From a virus: a stretch of 42,195 nt of DNA. A model generated the notes under the pieces. That model was not told the origin of the DNA. It saw nothing but the letters and a program-made list of their open reading frames with translations, and did no database searches. Within the stretch, counting starts at the first letter, position 1; the number at the start of each line of letters is the position of its first letter. Positions 8,859 to 16,984 of this stretch are shown here, piece after piece. The stretch is from positions 1 through 42,195 of the IMG/VR virus record IMGVR_UViG_3300042458_000993; one strand, 5' to 3'. The position numbers and the translations under genes are program-made.

Positions 8859-9571
8859 TACTTGTGTCCTAACTCATTTATATCAGTCATTACAACAACA
8901 CAATATTTTGCCCCTGATTTCATTGGCAAAGAAGCATGCTCATAAATATAATTAGATGGGCAAAGAAGAATATCCCCAACTTTAGGAGTGTGAACATATC
9001 CATCAAGTCTTGGAAATTTTATTTCTCCGCCTTCATAGTCATCATTAATATAAATTACAGCAGAAACTGTACAGTTATAGGCTGGTCCGTGGTCTGCGTG
9101 TATATTAAAATGTTTTCCTTCTCCTTCATATTTTACAAAATTAAAGGCTTCATAATAAACAACATTTATTCCCCAATATTTTGCGTAATCGTCTACACAG
9201 TATTTAAGTTTTTGATATATTTCTTCGTGTAAATCGATTAGTTCAGAGTTGTCTTGATCTCTTGGTCCAAGATTTTCTTGTTTATATTTAAAATCTACAC
9301 AGTCTCTTGCTTTTTTAATTGGATTAGGAGAATTTGTAACTGTAGCCTCTGACCATTTATATTTTTTAGTGCCATCAAGATTTGATTCAAGAGTGTTTAT
9401 ATATCTTTCTGAATCTTCTTTTGAAAAAACATTTCTATATAGATTTATCCCTAGTGCTGGGTTTTCAACTACAATACTATCCTCTATTGTCCTAGTTGGA
9501 AATCTATTTATAGCAGTTTCTGATCTATCCTTAGTAAACCAAGGATTTGAATTTTCATCATATACCGACAT
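8858..9571 (-). CDS. 2OG-Fe(II) oxygenase, first gene of the leftward oxygenase operon
   Basis: 237 residues. H158-x-D160, 'YINDDYEGGE', distal H212, K222 as the predicted 2OG carboxylate ligand. Closest relative in the window is 7390-8073. AAGGAT precedes the ATG; an extended -10 sits about 37 bases upstream, so this gene probably opens the operon running to 1157. Confidence 0.85.
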   Translation of the reverse strand: MSVYDENSNPWFTKDRSETAINRFPTRTIEDSIVVENPALGINLYRNVFSKEDSERYINTLESNLDGTKKYKWSEATVTNSPNPIKKARDCVDFKYKQENLGPRDQDNSELIDLHEEIYQKLKYCVDDYAKYWGINVVYYEAFNFVKYEGEGKHFNIHADHGPAYNCTVSAVIYINDDYEGGEIKFPRLDGYVHTPKVGDILLCPSNYIYEHASLPMKSGAKYCVVVMTDINELGHK

Positions 9572-9607
9572 CTTTATCCTTATCTTGATATAAACAACTT
9601 AACCCTA

Positions 9608-9616
9608 AGTATATCA
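9608..9616 (-). promoter_or_regulatory. Extended -10 promoter of the oxygenase operon
   Basis: TGA-TATACT on the minus strand, predicting a start near 9601 and a leader of about 30 bases ending in AAGGATAAAG-ATG. No good -35. An AT-rich inverted repeat (AAACATA/TATGTTT, about 9650-9671) between this promoter and the stop at 9674 may end the upstream tail-gene transcript. Confidence 0.5.
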
Positions 9617-9673
9617 CATCAAAATAAATCACATATCTTTTAAATTTAAACATAAATATTTATATGTTTGTTT

Positions 9674-10483
9674 TTAGAAGAATGCCATCGCGCCAGAGAA
9701 TGTAGGTGGGGCGAAGTATGGTGGGAAGAATGGTGGGAAGAATGGTGGGAAGAATGGTGGGAAGAACGGGAAGAATGGTGGGAAGAACGGTGGGAAGAAC
9801 GGGAAGAACGGGAAGAATGGTGGGAAGAATGGTGGGAAGAACGGGAAGAATGGTGGGAAGAACGGTGGGAAGAACGGAGGAGTAGTGGTAACAGAGTTAG
9901 AGGCTGCTGAAGTTAAAGAATTTCCATTAGCATTTGTTGCATAAACTGTATATGTCTGAGCAGTTCCTCCTTCTTGAGTAACTGCAACGCTTATAGTTCC
10001 TGAACCCACTGTTGCACCCTTTGCATCAGAAGATGCCCAGGTGTAGCCAGTAATTGCAGAACCACCGTTTGCTGGGGCAGACCAAGAAACATTGTCCTGG
10101 TTAACCTGTGTGGTTACGGTTGGTGCTGAAGGTGTTGCTGGAACTGTTGTTGCAGTAATTGATGCTGAGGCAGATGATGCAGCAGATGTTCCTGCAGCAT
10201 TTGTTGCTGTTGCTGTAAATGTATATGCTGTATTTGACTGAAGACCAGTTACTGTAAGTGGTGAACTGGCACCAGTGGCTGTGAATCCCCCTGGGCTTGA
10301 AGTTACTGTAAAGGATGTGGCTGCAGGAGAAAGTGCTGGTAAAGAAAAGGTAACTGTTGCTGAGCCATTATTAAATGCTCTACCAGTACCTACGTTTGTA
10401 GCAGATACGCTTGTTGGTGCTAATGGCTCTAGAAAGTCGTTAGACGCTTGAGACTTCTTACCTGCTTTTTTACCTGCTGCCAT
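9674..10483 (-). CDS. Fibronectin type III tail protein with a long Phe/Pro-repeat C-terminus
   Basis: 269 residues. A short basic start ('MAAGKKAGKKSQ') is followed by two Fn3-like domains (about 20-110 and 115-200). 'GLQSNTAYTFTATATNAAG' marks the G-strand turn of the first; the second carries 'PANGGSAITGYTW'. Residues about 202-262 consist almost only of FFPP and FFP units, ending in 'YFAPPTFSGAMAFF'. Fn3 modules in phage tails usually bind carbohydrates weakly. The aromatic repeat is unlike any receptor-binding tip I know. Its many prolines make it a candidate substrate for the neighbouring oxygenases. SD TAGGAG. Confidence 0.75.
   Translation of the reverse strand: MAAGKKAGKKSQASNDFLEPLAPTSVSATNVGTGRAFNNGSATVTFSLPALSPAATSFTVTSSPGGFTATGASSPLTVTGLQSNTAYTFTATATNAAGTSAASSASASITATTVPATPSAPTVTTQVNQDNVSWSAPANGGSAITGYTWASSDAKGATVGSGTISVAVTQEGGTAQTYTVYATNANGNSLTSAASNSVTTTPPFFPPFFPPFFPFFPPFFPPFFPFFPFFPPFFPPFFPFFPPFFPPFFPPFFPPYFAPPTFSGAMAFF
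9700..9880 (-). repeat. 12-bp / 9-bp tandem repeat coding for FFPP / FFP
   Basis: On the plus strand, units of GGTGGGAAGAAT/C (FFPP) alternate with GGGAAGAAY (FFP). All units are multiples of three, so changes in copy number by slippage would alter length but not frame. Third-position T/C differences show that some copies are not perfectly homogenised. Confidence 0.9.
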
Positions 10484-10514
10484 TTGTATCTCCTAATTTC
10501 TTATTGAATTTTTA

Positions 10515-11795
10515 TTACGCTGTTAGATCGCCGTAGACAACCCAAGTGTTTTCTGCTCTCTTAAACAGAGTACAAGATGACCACTGAGTTCTTAACTTTA
10601 ATCCTGGTGTTGCATTTACTGTTACTCCTGCTGTTCCAGCAATTGTTACTTGTCCCGCTCCAGTTTGAAGAATATCTATAGATGTTCCAACTGGGTATGC
10701 AATTGTTGCATTTAGAGGAATTGTTAATGTAAGTGCTGAAGCCGATCCCATTTCAATTAAATCATCTCTGTGATTTAATGTTGAAAGTGTGTATGAGGCA
10801 GTCTTTTGAGTAATAGGTGTTAAAGAATCTACCTTTAATCCAAGACTAGTTGTTACTGTTGAAGCAAAGTTTGCATCATCCCCAAGGGCTGCAGCAAGTT
10901 CATCAAGTGTGTTAAGGGCTGCTGGAGCACCTGCAAGAATTGCATTTACCTGAGATGTTGCATCTGCAATTGCTTCTGTTTTAGCAGTTTGAATCGCTGT
11001 AGCCTGTGCTGTAGATACTGGCTTTGATGCATCTGCTGTGTTGTCAACATTTCCAAGTCCTACATCTGCCTTTGCAAGTCCTACAGGAGATGTAATTGTT
11101 TTATTTGTTAAAGTTTGTGTTCCAGTTGTTGTAACTAGTATGCTAGTATCTGCAATTCCATGAACATTTGTTGTTGCTGAGTTATGTGTTGTAACATATC
11201 CAGATGCTGTTGTTTCTGCTGCTGTTTGAGCAGTCGACACATTTGTTGTAGTTGCAAGGATTGATGTATCTGCAATTCCATGAACATTTGCTGTTGCTGA
11301 GTTATGTGTTGTTACTGCTCCATCTGCATAAGTTTCTGTTGCTACTGTGTTATCAATTTCAAGTGAGTTTGTTCCTGAGTTCCAAGCAAGTCCTGTTCCA
11401 GCAAGGTCTGAATACTCACCTGTAACTGAAGCAATTGCGTCTGTGACATATGAGAAAGTTGCAAGGACTGATGTATCTGCAATCCCGTGAACAGATGTGT
11501 CTGATTCGTGTGTACTTAGATTAGTTGCAATTGTTGTAAAAAACGCTGGGTCATCATTAATTGCTGCTGCGATTTCATTAAGAGTATTTAGTGCTGCAGG
11601 TGCGCCGTCATTAAGGAGTGCTTCAAGGCCTGCTGTGTTAGCAAAATATGATAGTGCAGCCCAGTTTGAAGATCCATTACCAATTTTAAATTTATTTGTG
11701 TCGGTCTCAAATCCAATTTCACCTGCTCCAAGTGTTGGGTTTGCAGTAGTCCACTGCTGTGCAGTTCCTCTGCGCTGTTGCATTCTTGTTGCCAT
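10515..11795 (-). CDS. Tail fibre protein with Mtd-like N-terminal domain
   Basis: 426 residues. The N-terminus 'MQQRRGTAQQW' then 'NPTLGAGEIGFETDTNKFKI' is the Mtd_N (major tropism determinant N-terminal) pattern that attaches fibres to the baseplate. The middle repeats a 'TTHNSATxNVHGIADTS' module three times, with heptad-like Ala/Asn spacing between, as in trimeric shafts. The C-terminal ~100 residues ('SYTLSTLNHRDDLIEMGS' to 'ENTWVVYGDL') match residues about 115-215 of the 470-residue protein at 20675-22087. SD AAGGAG. Confidence 0.8.
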   Translation of the reverse strand: MATRMQQRRGTAQQWTTANPTLGAGEIGFETDTNKFKIGNGSSNWAALSYFANTAGLEALLNDGAPAALNTLNEIAAAINDDPAFFTTIATNLSTHESDTSVHGIADTSVLATFSYVTDAIASVTGEYSDLAGTGLAWNSGTNSLEIDNTVATETYADGAVTTHNSATANVHGIADTSILATTTNVSTAQTAAETTASGYVTTHNSATTNVHGIADTSILVTTTGTQTLTNKTITSPVGLAKADVGLGNVDNTADASKPVSTAQATAIQTAKTEAIADATSQVNAILAGAPAALNTLDELAAALGDDANFASTVTTSLGLKVDSLTPITQKTASYTLSTLNHRDDLIEMGSASALTLTIPLNATIAYPVGTSIDILQTGAGQVTIAGTAGVTVNATPGLKLRTQWSSCTLFKRAENTWVVYGDLTA

Positions 11796-11799
11796 ATTT

Positions 11800-11852
11800 T
11801 ATTTCTCCTTATGGGTGCTGCCCATTTACTATCTTATTATAACCCCTATTTT
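11800..11852 (-). promoter_or_regulatory. Promoter and short hairpin leader of the Mtd-like fibre gene
   Basis: Minus strand: GT-TATAAT near 11842-11835, then ATGGG-CAGCA-CCCAT (hairpin) directly before AAGGAG. The hairpin's ATG opens an 8-codon reading frame that runs through the ribosome site (MGSTHKEK, stop). This could be a tiny regulatory leader peptide, or chance. Confidence 0.35.
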
Positions 11853-12308
11853 TTAATTGAAGTTATCTACTACACTACCGCCATCAAATACAACTGTCCA
11901 AACTGTTGTGTCTGGTCCACCTGCATCTAAACCTGCACCCTGTGGGCTGTTAAATGTTGCGCCATCGTAGAACTGAGATACTATGAAACCAGTTCCATCA
12001 ATTGCTGTATCGTGAATGTGCTGTGGTAAGTTATTTGTATCATCAATAGTTGCTTGAGTATACCAAGAACCATCGTAATAAAAATTAACTCTGTTTGTTG
12101 CAGTGTCTAACCACTGTGTTCCATTAGTTGGTGAAGCGGGAGCAGTTGCTCCTACAGACATAGATCCTGCTACAGAATCCACATACTCCTTGGTTGTTGC
12201 ATGCTCTGCAAGAGTTGGGGCTCCTACTGTTACTGCATTTCCAAATGTACCGCCGTTTGCTACGACTAATCCATTCTTGACCCTGAAGTCTTTATCTGCT
12301 GTTGTCAT
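11853..12308 (-). CDS. Tail fibre / baseplate-associated protein
   Basis: 151 residues. It starts 'DKDFRVKNGLVVANGGTFG', a motif shared with the 474-residue protein just upstream ('NKDFKVKHGLIVEG') and common at the base of phage fibres. 'TTKEYVDSVAG' and 'GTQWLDTATNRVNFYYDGSW' follow, typical of fibre subunits. 'LPQHIHDTAIDGTGF' may mark a collar or chaperone-like tail. No enzymatic motif. SD GAGGGAG. Confidence 0.65.
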   Translation of the reverse strand: MTTADKDFRVKNGLVVANGGTFGNAVTVGAPTLAEHATTKEYVDSVAGSMSVGATAPASPTNGTQWLDTATNRVNFYYDGSWYTQATIDDTNNLPQHIHDTAIDGTGFIVSQFYDGATFNSPQGAGLDAGGPDTTVWTVVFDGGSVVDNFN

Positions 12309-12343
12309 TTACTGCTCCCTCTTCCAACTATTTTTATTTTTTA

Positions 12344-13768
12344 TTATGCAAGCAATGTTCCGACAACAGTTACCACTGAGGTATTGTTGGCAGTTGTTAC
12401 ACGAAGTCTTACAGTCGTTCCAACTGACACATAGTCTGCTGTTATTGTCATTAGGGAACCATTAGTTCCGACCATTGCATATTCTGTAATTGAGATGTTG
12501 TTTGAAGAATCCATAGTTAGGAGAACTTCTGCAACATCTGTGTGTGAGCCTTGTGCTGTCTTTACTAAGAACTTCGCTGAGCGATACTCTGTTCCAAGGA
12601 ACTCGTATGCTGTTACTTGGCTTGCTGTTGCTACTGAAACTGTTGCTGCTACCTGCTTAGCAACTGAGTTAATCTCAACTGCTGTAAAGTTTGGAACAAC
12701 TGCTTCAAGAGCATCTACTGCACGAGAATCCTGGAAGTAAAGGTTTGTTGTACCTTCATCAAGATCATCAGTATCAGAATCTGCTACACCGTTTTCTGCG
12801 GTAATAGTAAGACCATTTTCGTCACCTGTGATAGTGATATTATCAAGAGTTGCACCAGTCAAAAGTTGTGCTGCTGAAGTCTTAGCACGAACATCTGTGA
12901 AGTACTGGTTTGCTAAACCTTCTTCAATATCGTCTGTATCAAGTGCATCAACAATGCCTTGTGCTGTTCCAGTTGCATCGTATGCTGATGCTGTTGCAGA
13001 AAGTGCTGCAGTGTTAAAGTCTGAAATGTCTGCTGAATCAAGACCAGTTACAGAAATTGTTGCTCCTGTAATATTGATGTTGTCTCCTGCAGTTAATGTG
13101 TCTTGCTTTTCTCCAATTGATGTTGCAATTGTTGAGGCAAATGAAGCATCATCGTTAATTGCTTCTGCAAGTTCGTTAAGTGTATCCAAAAGTTCTGGAG
13201 CACCATTAACAAGGGCTGCAACCTCAGCGGCTGCTGTTCCTGCTGGATCATAGTTGCCTGCAAGACCATCTGCATATGCTTCTGCTGCTGCCTGTGCTGC
13301 TGCTGCAGCACCTGATGCATCGTACCAAGTATCTACTGTTGTACGATTAATTTCAATTTGACTTGAACCATCAAGTCCAAGTCCTGTTCCAAGATTTGCA
13401 TCAATGTAGCCAGTTGCTGAATTGTAATCAATACCAGTTCCTGCAGTGATTGCTCCACGAGCACGAGTATCTGTATAGTAAAGGTTTGTTGAACCTTCTT
13501 CAATATCGTCTGTATCAAGTGCATCAATTGCTGTAGTGATATCGCCATCTCTTGCAATGTCTGAACCTGCTGCTACTGTAAGTAGTCCAGCGGTTACTGT
13601 GAAATCATCTGTGTCAACAGATGTGATAAGTGTTGATCCACCTACCAGGCCGAGGATGTATGCATCTCCGTCTGCTTCTGTAAGAATTGTCTGGTTGTTA
13701 ATTGTACCTTGTGCACCCTCAACAATCAGCCCGTGCTTTACTTTAAAATCTTTATTATTTGTTGCCAT
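12344..13768 (-). CDS. Long tail fibre protein with repeated beta modules
   Basis: 474 residues. Base motif 'NKDFKVKHGLIVEG' at the start, then a repeated 'DTDDIEEGSTNLYYTDTRA' module (three clear copies, about residues 89-110, 277-296 and 341-360), an Ala-rich stretch around 155-185, and 'LLDTLNELAEAINDDASF', a module that also occurs in the 426-residue fibre. The C-terminal ~85 residues ('EYRSAKFLVKT' to the end) match those of the protein at 13785-14231. Overall a classic modular fibre. SD AAGGAG before the ATG. Confidence 0.78.
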   Translation of the reverse strand: MATNNKDFKVKHGLIVEGAQGTINNQTILTEADGDAYILGLVGGSTLITSVDTDDFTVTAGLLTVAAGSDIARDGDITTAIDALDTDDIEEGSTNLYYTDTRARGAITAGTGIDYNSATGYIDANLGTGLGLDGSSQIEINRTTVDTWYDASGAAAAAQAAAEAYADGLAGNYDPAGTAAAEVAALVNGAPELLDTLNELAEAINDDASFASTIATSIGEKQDTLTAGDNINITGATISVTGLDSADISDFNTAALSATASAYDATGTAQGIVDALDTDDIEEGLANQYFTDVRAKTSAAQLLTGATLDNITITGDENGLTITAENGVADSDTDDLDEGTTNLYFQDSRAVDALEAVVPNFTAVEINSVAKQVAATVSVATASQVTAYEFLGTEYRSAKFLVKTAQGSHTDVAEVLLTMDSSNNISITEYAMVGTNGSLMTITADYVSVGTTVRLRVTTANNTSVVTVVGTLLA

Positions 13769-13784
13769 TTTTATATCTCCTTAG

Positions 13785-14231
13785 TTATGCCTTAAGTCCC
13801 ATACGTGCGTAACGTACAGTGACTGGCCTGATCGCAGGGTCTGGAGTGACTGTTAAAGCCACGGTATTTCCAGTGCGAGAGACATCAATGGTGCCAATAT
13901 TCCCATCATTGTCGATTGTTCCATACTCGCTGACTGATACATCTGTACCGTCAACAAGAATTGTCATTTCAGTTGCGTAGAACTTGTTGTCACCTGCTGA
14001 AGTTTTTGATATTGAAACAATATACTTCACCATACGCCAAACCGTAGCATCAAAACTATCAATAACAGTTAAGTTCTCAATACCAGTGATTGTGTTTTCA
14101 TTGTTACCCGCTGATCCCAGGTCTGTTGCCTGAGCAGAAAGGGTATCAATTAGATCTACATAATTTTCTTGAGTAGGTCTATCACCTGTTTGAAATAGAC
14201 TCTTTACATTTGAAATTGATATTTTAGCCAT
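13785..14231 (-). CDS. Tail protein sharing the fibre C-terminal beta domain; leaderless start
   Basis: 148 residues. Residues about 65-145 ('RMVKYIVSISKT', 'VSVSEYGTIDNDGNIGTIDV', 'TVALTVTP') are a short version of the C-terminal domain of the 474-residue fibre; the N-terminal 'SLFQTGDRPTQENYVDLID' is a frequent fibre-base motif. No ribosome site: TGA-TATAAT (14243-14238) ends exactly 6 bases before the ATG. Confidence 0.68.
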   Translation of the reverse strand: MAKISISNVKSLFQTGDRPTQENYVDLIDTLSAQATDLGSAGNNENTITGIENLTVIDSFDATVWRMVKYIVSISKTSAGDNKFYATEMTILVDGTDVSVSEYGTIDNDGNIGTIDVSRTGNTVALTVTPDPAIRPVTVRYARMGLKA

Positions 14232-14264
14232 ATAGAGATTATATCACCCTTTTAATTAATCTAA

Positions 14265-14489
14265 TTAAAGAATATAGTTGCTGTACCCAATAACCTGTAG
14301 AGGAATTGCTGGGGTGTTACCTGAACCAATAGCCTGAATCTGTATTGCACTAAATTTAACTCTAAACGGCAATACCTCAGTTATAACTGTTTTTCTTGTG
14401 AAGTCTTCTACTTTAACTTCTGCGTAATCTACTAAAAAGATTCGCTCTGTTTTGTTTTTTAATTCATCAAGTATTAATGCTGTGGCCAT
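14265..14489 (-). CDS. Small phage structural protein of unknown role
   Basis: 74 residues, beta-rich, no signal peptide. 'PFRVKFSAIQIQAIG' and the terminal 'IPLQVIGYSNYIL' look like small tail-region proteins I have seen in actinophages, but I cannot name it. TAATG overlap with the preceding gene, so it is co-translated with the BppU-like protein. Confidence 0.5.
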   Translation of the reverse strand: MATALILDELKNKTERIFLVDYAEVKVEDFTRKTVITEVLPFRVKFSAIQIQAIGSGNTPAIPLQVIGYSNYIL

Positions 14490-14905
14490 TAATCTGTTAC
14501 ATCTTCAAGAATCTTCATGCTACCCTGAGCAACTGTCCAAACTCTTGTTGGGTCTGATACCTGAATATCAAAGATGTCTCCTGTTTCAAGTTGAACTGAT
14601 TCTTCTGCTGTAAGCCAAACTGTAAATTCACCAACAAGGTCATCTTCATCTGCAACTGGATATAAATTTAAAACCAGGGTTGCTGCATCTGTAATAATGC
14701 CTTTATCTTTTGCAAGGGTTGGTCTTTTAATTTTCATAGCAATGTCCCACTCAGATCCCTCGCCTTTTAAAACCAAAGGCTCTTTAGCATCATCAGTTAC
14801 ATAAACCTTAAACCCAGATGTATCTCCACGAACCACAGTCCAAATAACTGTAGGAGGTTTATTTCCTATGTCGTATGATGTTTGAGATCCTCTTAGAGTT
14901 GCCAT
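14489..14905 (-). CDS. Baseplate protein with BppU-like N-terminal fold; leaderless start
   Basis: 138 residues. 'IWTVVRGDTSGFKVYVTD' and 'WTVAQGSMKILEDVTD' frame a beta domain also present at 22694-23068 and 25371-25751. The family resembles the N-terminal domain of siphophage upper baseplate proteins. TATAAT at 14917-14912 ends 6 bases before the ATG, with no ribosome site. Confidence 0.6.
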   Translation of the reverse strand: MATLRGSQTSYDIGNKPPTVIWTVVRGDTSGFKVYVTDDAKEPLVLKGEGSEWDIAMKIKRPTLAKDKGIITDAATLVLNLYPVADEDDLVGEFTVWLTAEESVQLETGDIFDIQVSDPTRVWTVAQGSMKILEDVTD

Positions 14906-14917
14906 TTGTTTATTATA

Positions 14918-15436
14918 TCACGACAAACCGTCTCTGAGTGATCCCCAGGTACCGTTGCCTTTTGCCTCTACTATTACGATTCCGTTTGTATTGTTTGCAT
15001 ATGCACAAATACCAACTGCTGCAGATCCTCCTGCTGGTCTAACATTTGTTAGGCCTCCAGACTCTCCAACATATAAAACCTCTCCTGCAACGAAACTTGA
15101 AGTATTTAACCCTTCCATAACTCCAGCAACAACAACTACTCCATCAGAACCATTTCCCGTATTGTTTTTTAATAGTCCAAGTATTGGAGATGATGTAGAT
15201 GGAAGTGCTTTTGCTATTGTGGTTTTTGTTGAATACCCTGTTGCATATACTGGTACTCCAGCATTTATTGCAGCCCCGCTATTATTTTTTACATTAATCT
15301 GAAAATATGATACTCCATATGCTGGTAGAATTGCATCAAGGGATTCTGCTAATTTCTTGAAGTCTCCGTGTACGTTTACTGGTGATGTTTCCAGGGGATA
15401 TTGAATTCCAGCAGTAGAAAAATCATATGTAGTCAT
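14918..15436 (-). CDS. Phage tail/decoration-like structural protein
   Basis: 172 residues from the ATG at 15436; a GTG further upstream would add six. 'NNSGAAINAGVPVYATGY', 'GVVVVAGVMEGLNTSSFVAG' and 'LYVGESGGLTNVRP' form a beta-sandwich pattern found in phage fibre-base and decoration proteins. TG-TATAAT lies 9 bases upstream of the ATG, so at most a three-base leader is expected. Confidence 0.55.
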   Translation of the reverse strand: MTTYDFSTAGIQYPLETSPVNVHGDFKKLAESLDAILPAYGVSYFQINVKNNSGAAINAGVPVYATGYSTKTTIAKALPSTSSPILGLLKNNTGNGSDGVVVVAGVMEGLNTSSFVAGEVLYVGESGGLTNVRPAGGSAAVGICAYANNTNGIVIVEAKGNGTWGSLRDGLS

Positions 15437-15460
15437 AATAAAATAATTATACACCCAAAT

Positions 15461-15490
15461 TTGACTTTTGGCCCAAAATCATGTTATACT
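15461..15490 (+). promoter_or_regulatory. Sigma-70-type promoter of the endolysin-like gene
   Basis: TTGACT (15461-15466), 18-bp spacer, TGT-TATACT (15485-15490). It faces rightward in a leftward block and is back to back with the promoter of the gene at 14918-15436. Predicted start near 15497. Confidence 0.75.
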
Positions 15491-15537
15491 TGGTATAGAC
15501 ACCTACCAGGGTGTTATTGTTTTCTAAGGAGGAAACT

Positions 15538-16101
15538 ATGATTAAATTTATCGAAAGAAACAAAGAGATCATTAGCACACTCAGTATCGTAGCATTAGTA
15601 ACTGTTTTGTCGAACGGAGCCAATGCTGATTCAGGTCTTGATACGAAGAACAATCTTAGCCTTGAACAGGCTCAGACAATAGATACCGCCTCGAAAGAGG
15701 TTTTTTTGGTTTCTAAGGAAAAAAAACTAGAGAGTTTTGAGAATAAGACTTCTCTAACTGATTTAGAACTAAAGGAACTCCTGTCCTTAGTAGGCTTCAA
15801 GGGTAAAGACCTTGTAGTTGCTTGGGCAGTGGCTAAAAAGGAGTCTAATGGGCGACCATTGGCTTTTAATGGCAATCACAAGACTGGGGACTCGTCTTAT
15901 GGTATGTTCCAAATCAATATGATTGACAACCTTGGTCCTGATCGTAGAACTAAGTTTGATCTTGAGTCAAATGCTGAACTATTTAATCCCGTCAAAAATG
16001 CAGAGATTGCATATTATATGACAAATGGTGGAGAAGACTGGTCCTCATGGAAGGGCATCACTCCAAGAACTAAAACCTGGATGGCTAAATTTCCTAAATA
16101 A
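15538..16101 (+). CDS. Secreted lysozyme/transglycosylase-like cell-wall hydrolase
   Basis: 187 residues from the ATG at 15538, chosen because AAGGAGG lies 6-7 bases upstream. Residues 1-31 form a signal peptide: basic start, hydrophobic 'IISTLSIVALVTVL', likely cleavage after 'GANA'. The C-terminal ~110 residues resemble the SLT/goose-lysozyme fold: 'AWAVAKKESNGRPLAFN' with the likely catalytic Glu, 'TGDSSYGMFQINM', then 'GEDWSSWKGI'. It should cut peptidoglycan glycan strands. A signal peptide means export by host Sec and possible holin-independent lysis, or a role in superinfection or exit. It is the only rightward gene in 25 kb, with its own promoter and terminator. Confidence 0.8.
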   Translation: MIKFIERNKEIISTLSIVALVTVLSNGANADSGLDTKNNLSLEQAQTIDTASKEVFLVSKEKKLESFENKTSLTDLELKELLSLVGFKGKDLVVAWAVAKKESNGRPLAFNGNHKTGDSSYGMFQINMIDNLGPDRRTKFDLESNAELFNPVKNAEIAYYMTNGGEDWSSWKGITPRTKTWMAKFPK

Positions 16102-16116
16102 TAAATAAAAATAATG

Positions 16117-16149
16117 CCCCCTTGGAGAAATCCTTGGGGGTATTTTATT
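16117..16149. terminator. Bidirectional terminator between convergent genes
   Basis: CCCCC (16117-16121) pairs with GGGGG (16136-16140) around an interrupted inner stem (GG/CC), followed by TATTTTATT. A/T-rich flanks on both sides would serve both the endolysin-like gene and the leftward gene ending at 16145. Confidence 0.7.
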
Positions 16150-16984
16150 GCATACTTTCAAAAAAACTGCGATAGTTATTAACTGACAAAACAGTGTTTT
16201 TTGATAGTAGACCCGCAGATTCGCTGAAGGCAGATCTACCAGTTATTAAAACTTTTGCCATTACCATCATAGTAAATGCTGTATAGGTATCTAGATTATT
16301 TAAAATTTCAATACCTGGATATGCATCCCTAAGTAATTTAAAGTTTATAGACATTGTGTCAAAAGAATCGTTTTCGTCTTTGTGTAAATGAGGTTGTCTC
16401 CATTTATCTAATTGATTTTGATTTATAGGCTTAAACTTTTTGTTTGAATCTGGAGCATCTGTTAAAATTATTACTCTGTCTGGAACAATATTTAGTTTTT
16501 TTAAAAAGTCTGGAAGTCGTTGCAACATGTCTACATAAACAGATTCTTCTACCCATCTTGGATTTTCTGGAAGAACATTGCCTCTTCTTATATGAATCAC
16601 TACATTGTTTTCTGTTTTTTCTATAGTGCTAAATTCTTTGGCAACATCTAAGAATGTCCATGGCTGATCTATTACTCCTGCATTTTTGTACAATATTTCG
16701 TATCCTAAGCCAACTTTATCACAAAGAACAAAACTGTCTTTGTTAGAAAAGTCTATATCTTTCCAAGGGTTACTTAATATTGTATTAAACTTATCTATGA
16801 ATTTAACCTTTTCTTCTTCGCTGTAAACTTTGTCAGATTCATGAATTAAAAAATCTGTAATTGGACTGTCTTCAAAAAGAAGGTTGTGGTATTTTGCATA
16901 AGACATGCAGAATAGTTTTCTCCATAGTTGTGCTCCAATGCCATCTTGCAAAAAAACTTCTCTTACAACTTCAGCCTTATCCAT
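16145..16984 (-). CDS. Fucosyltransferase-like glycosyltransferase (HxRRG motif)
   Basis: 279 residues. 'GIGAQLWRK' near the start and 'HIRRGNV' (131-137) are the N-terminal loop and motif I of the alpha-1,2/1,6-fucosyltransferase superfamily, which binds a GDP-sugar. Later 'FMSINFKLLRDAY'-like helices and 'GRSAFSESAGLLS' fit motifs II/III. Asn replaces the common Asp of HxRRGD. It follows the GDP-mannose epimerase with an 8-base overlap, so its donor may be a GDP-L-sugar made by that enzyme. Acceptor unknown. Confidence 0.7.
   Translation of the reverse strand: MDKAEVVREVFLQDGIGAQLWRKLFCMSYAKYHNLLFEDSPITDFLIHESDKVYSEEEKVKFIDKFNTILSNPWKDIDFSNKDSFVLCDKVGLGYEILYKNAGVIDQPWTFLDVAKEFSTIEKTENNVVIHIRRGNVLPENPRWVEESVYVDMLQRLPDFLKKLNIVPDRVIILTDAPDSNKKFKPINQNQLDKWRQPHLHKDENDSFDTMSINFKLLRDAYPGIEILNNLDTYTAFTMMVMAKVLITGRSAFSESAGLLSKNTVLSVNNYRSFFESMQ

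Noticed and set aside
9668-9910. Rightward open frame rich in Trp-Trp-Glu-Glu
   Set aside because: It is the antisense of the FFPP repeat; units of three keep all frames open, and no ribosome site or homology supports it.
12495-13784. Several rightward frames across the long fibre gene
   Set aside because: They are shadows of low-complexity Ala/Thr/Asp-rich coding; the leftward gene has ribosome site, modular repeats and paralogues.
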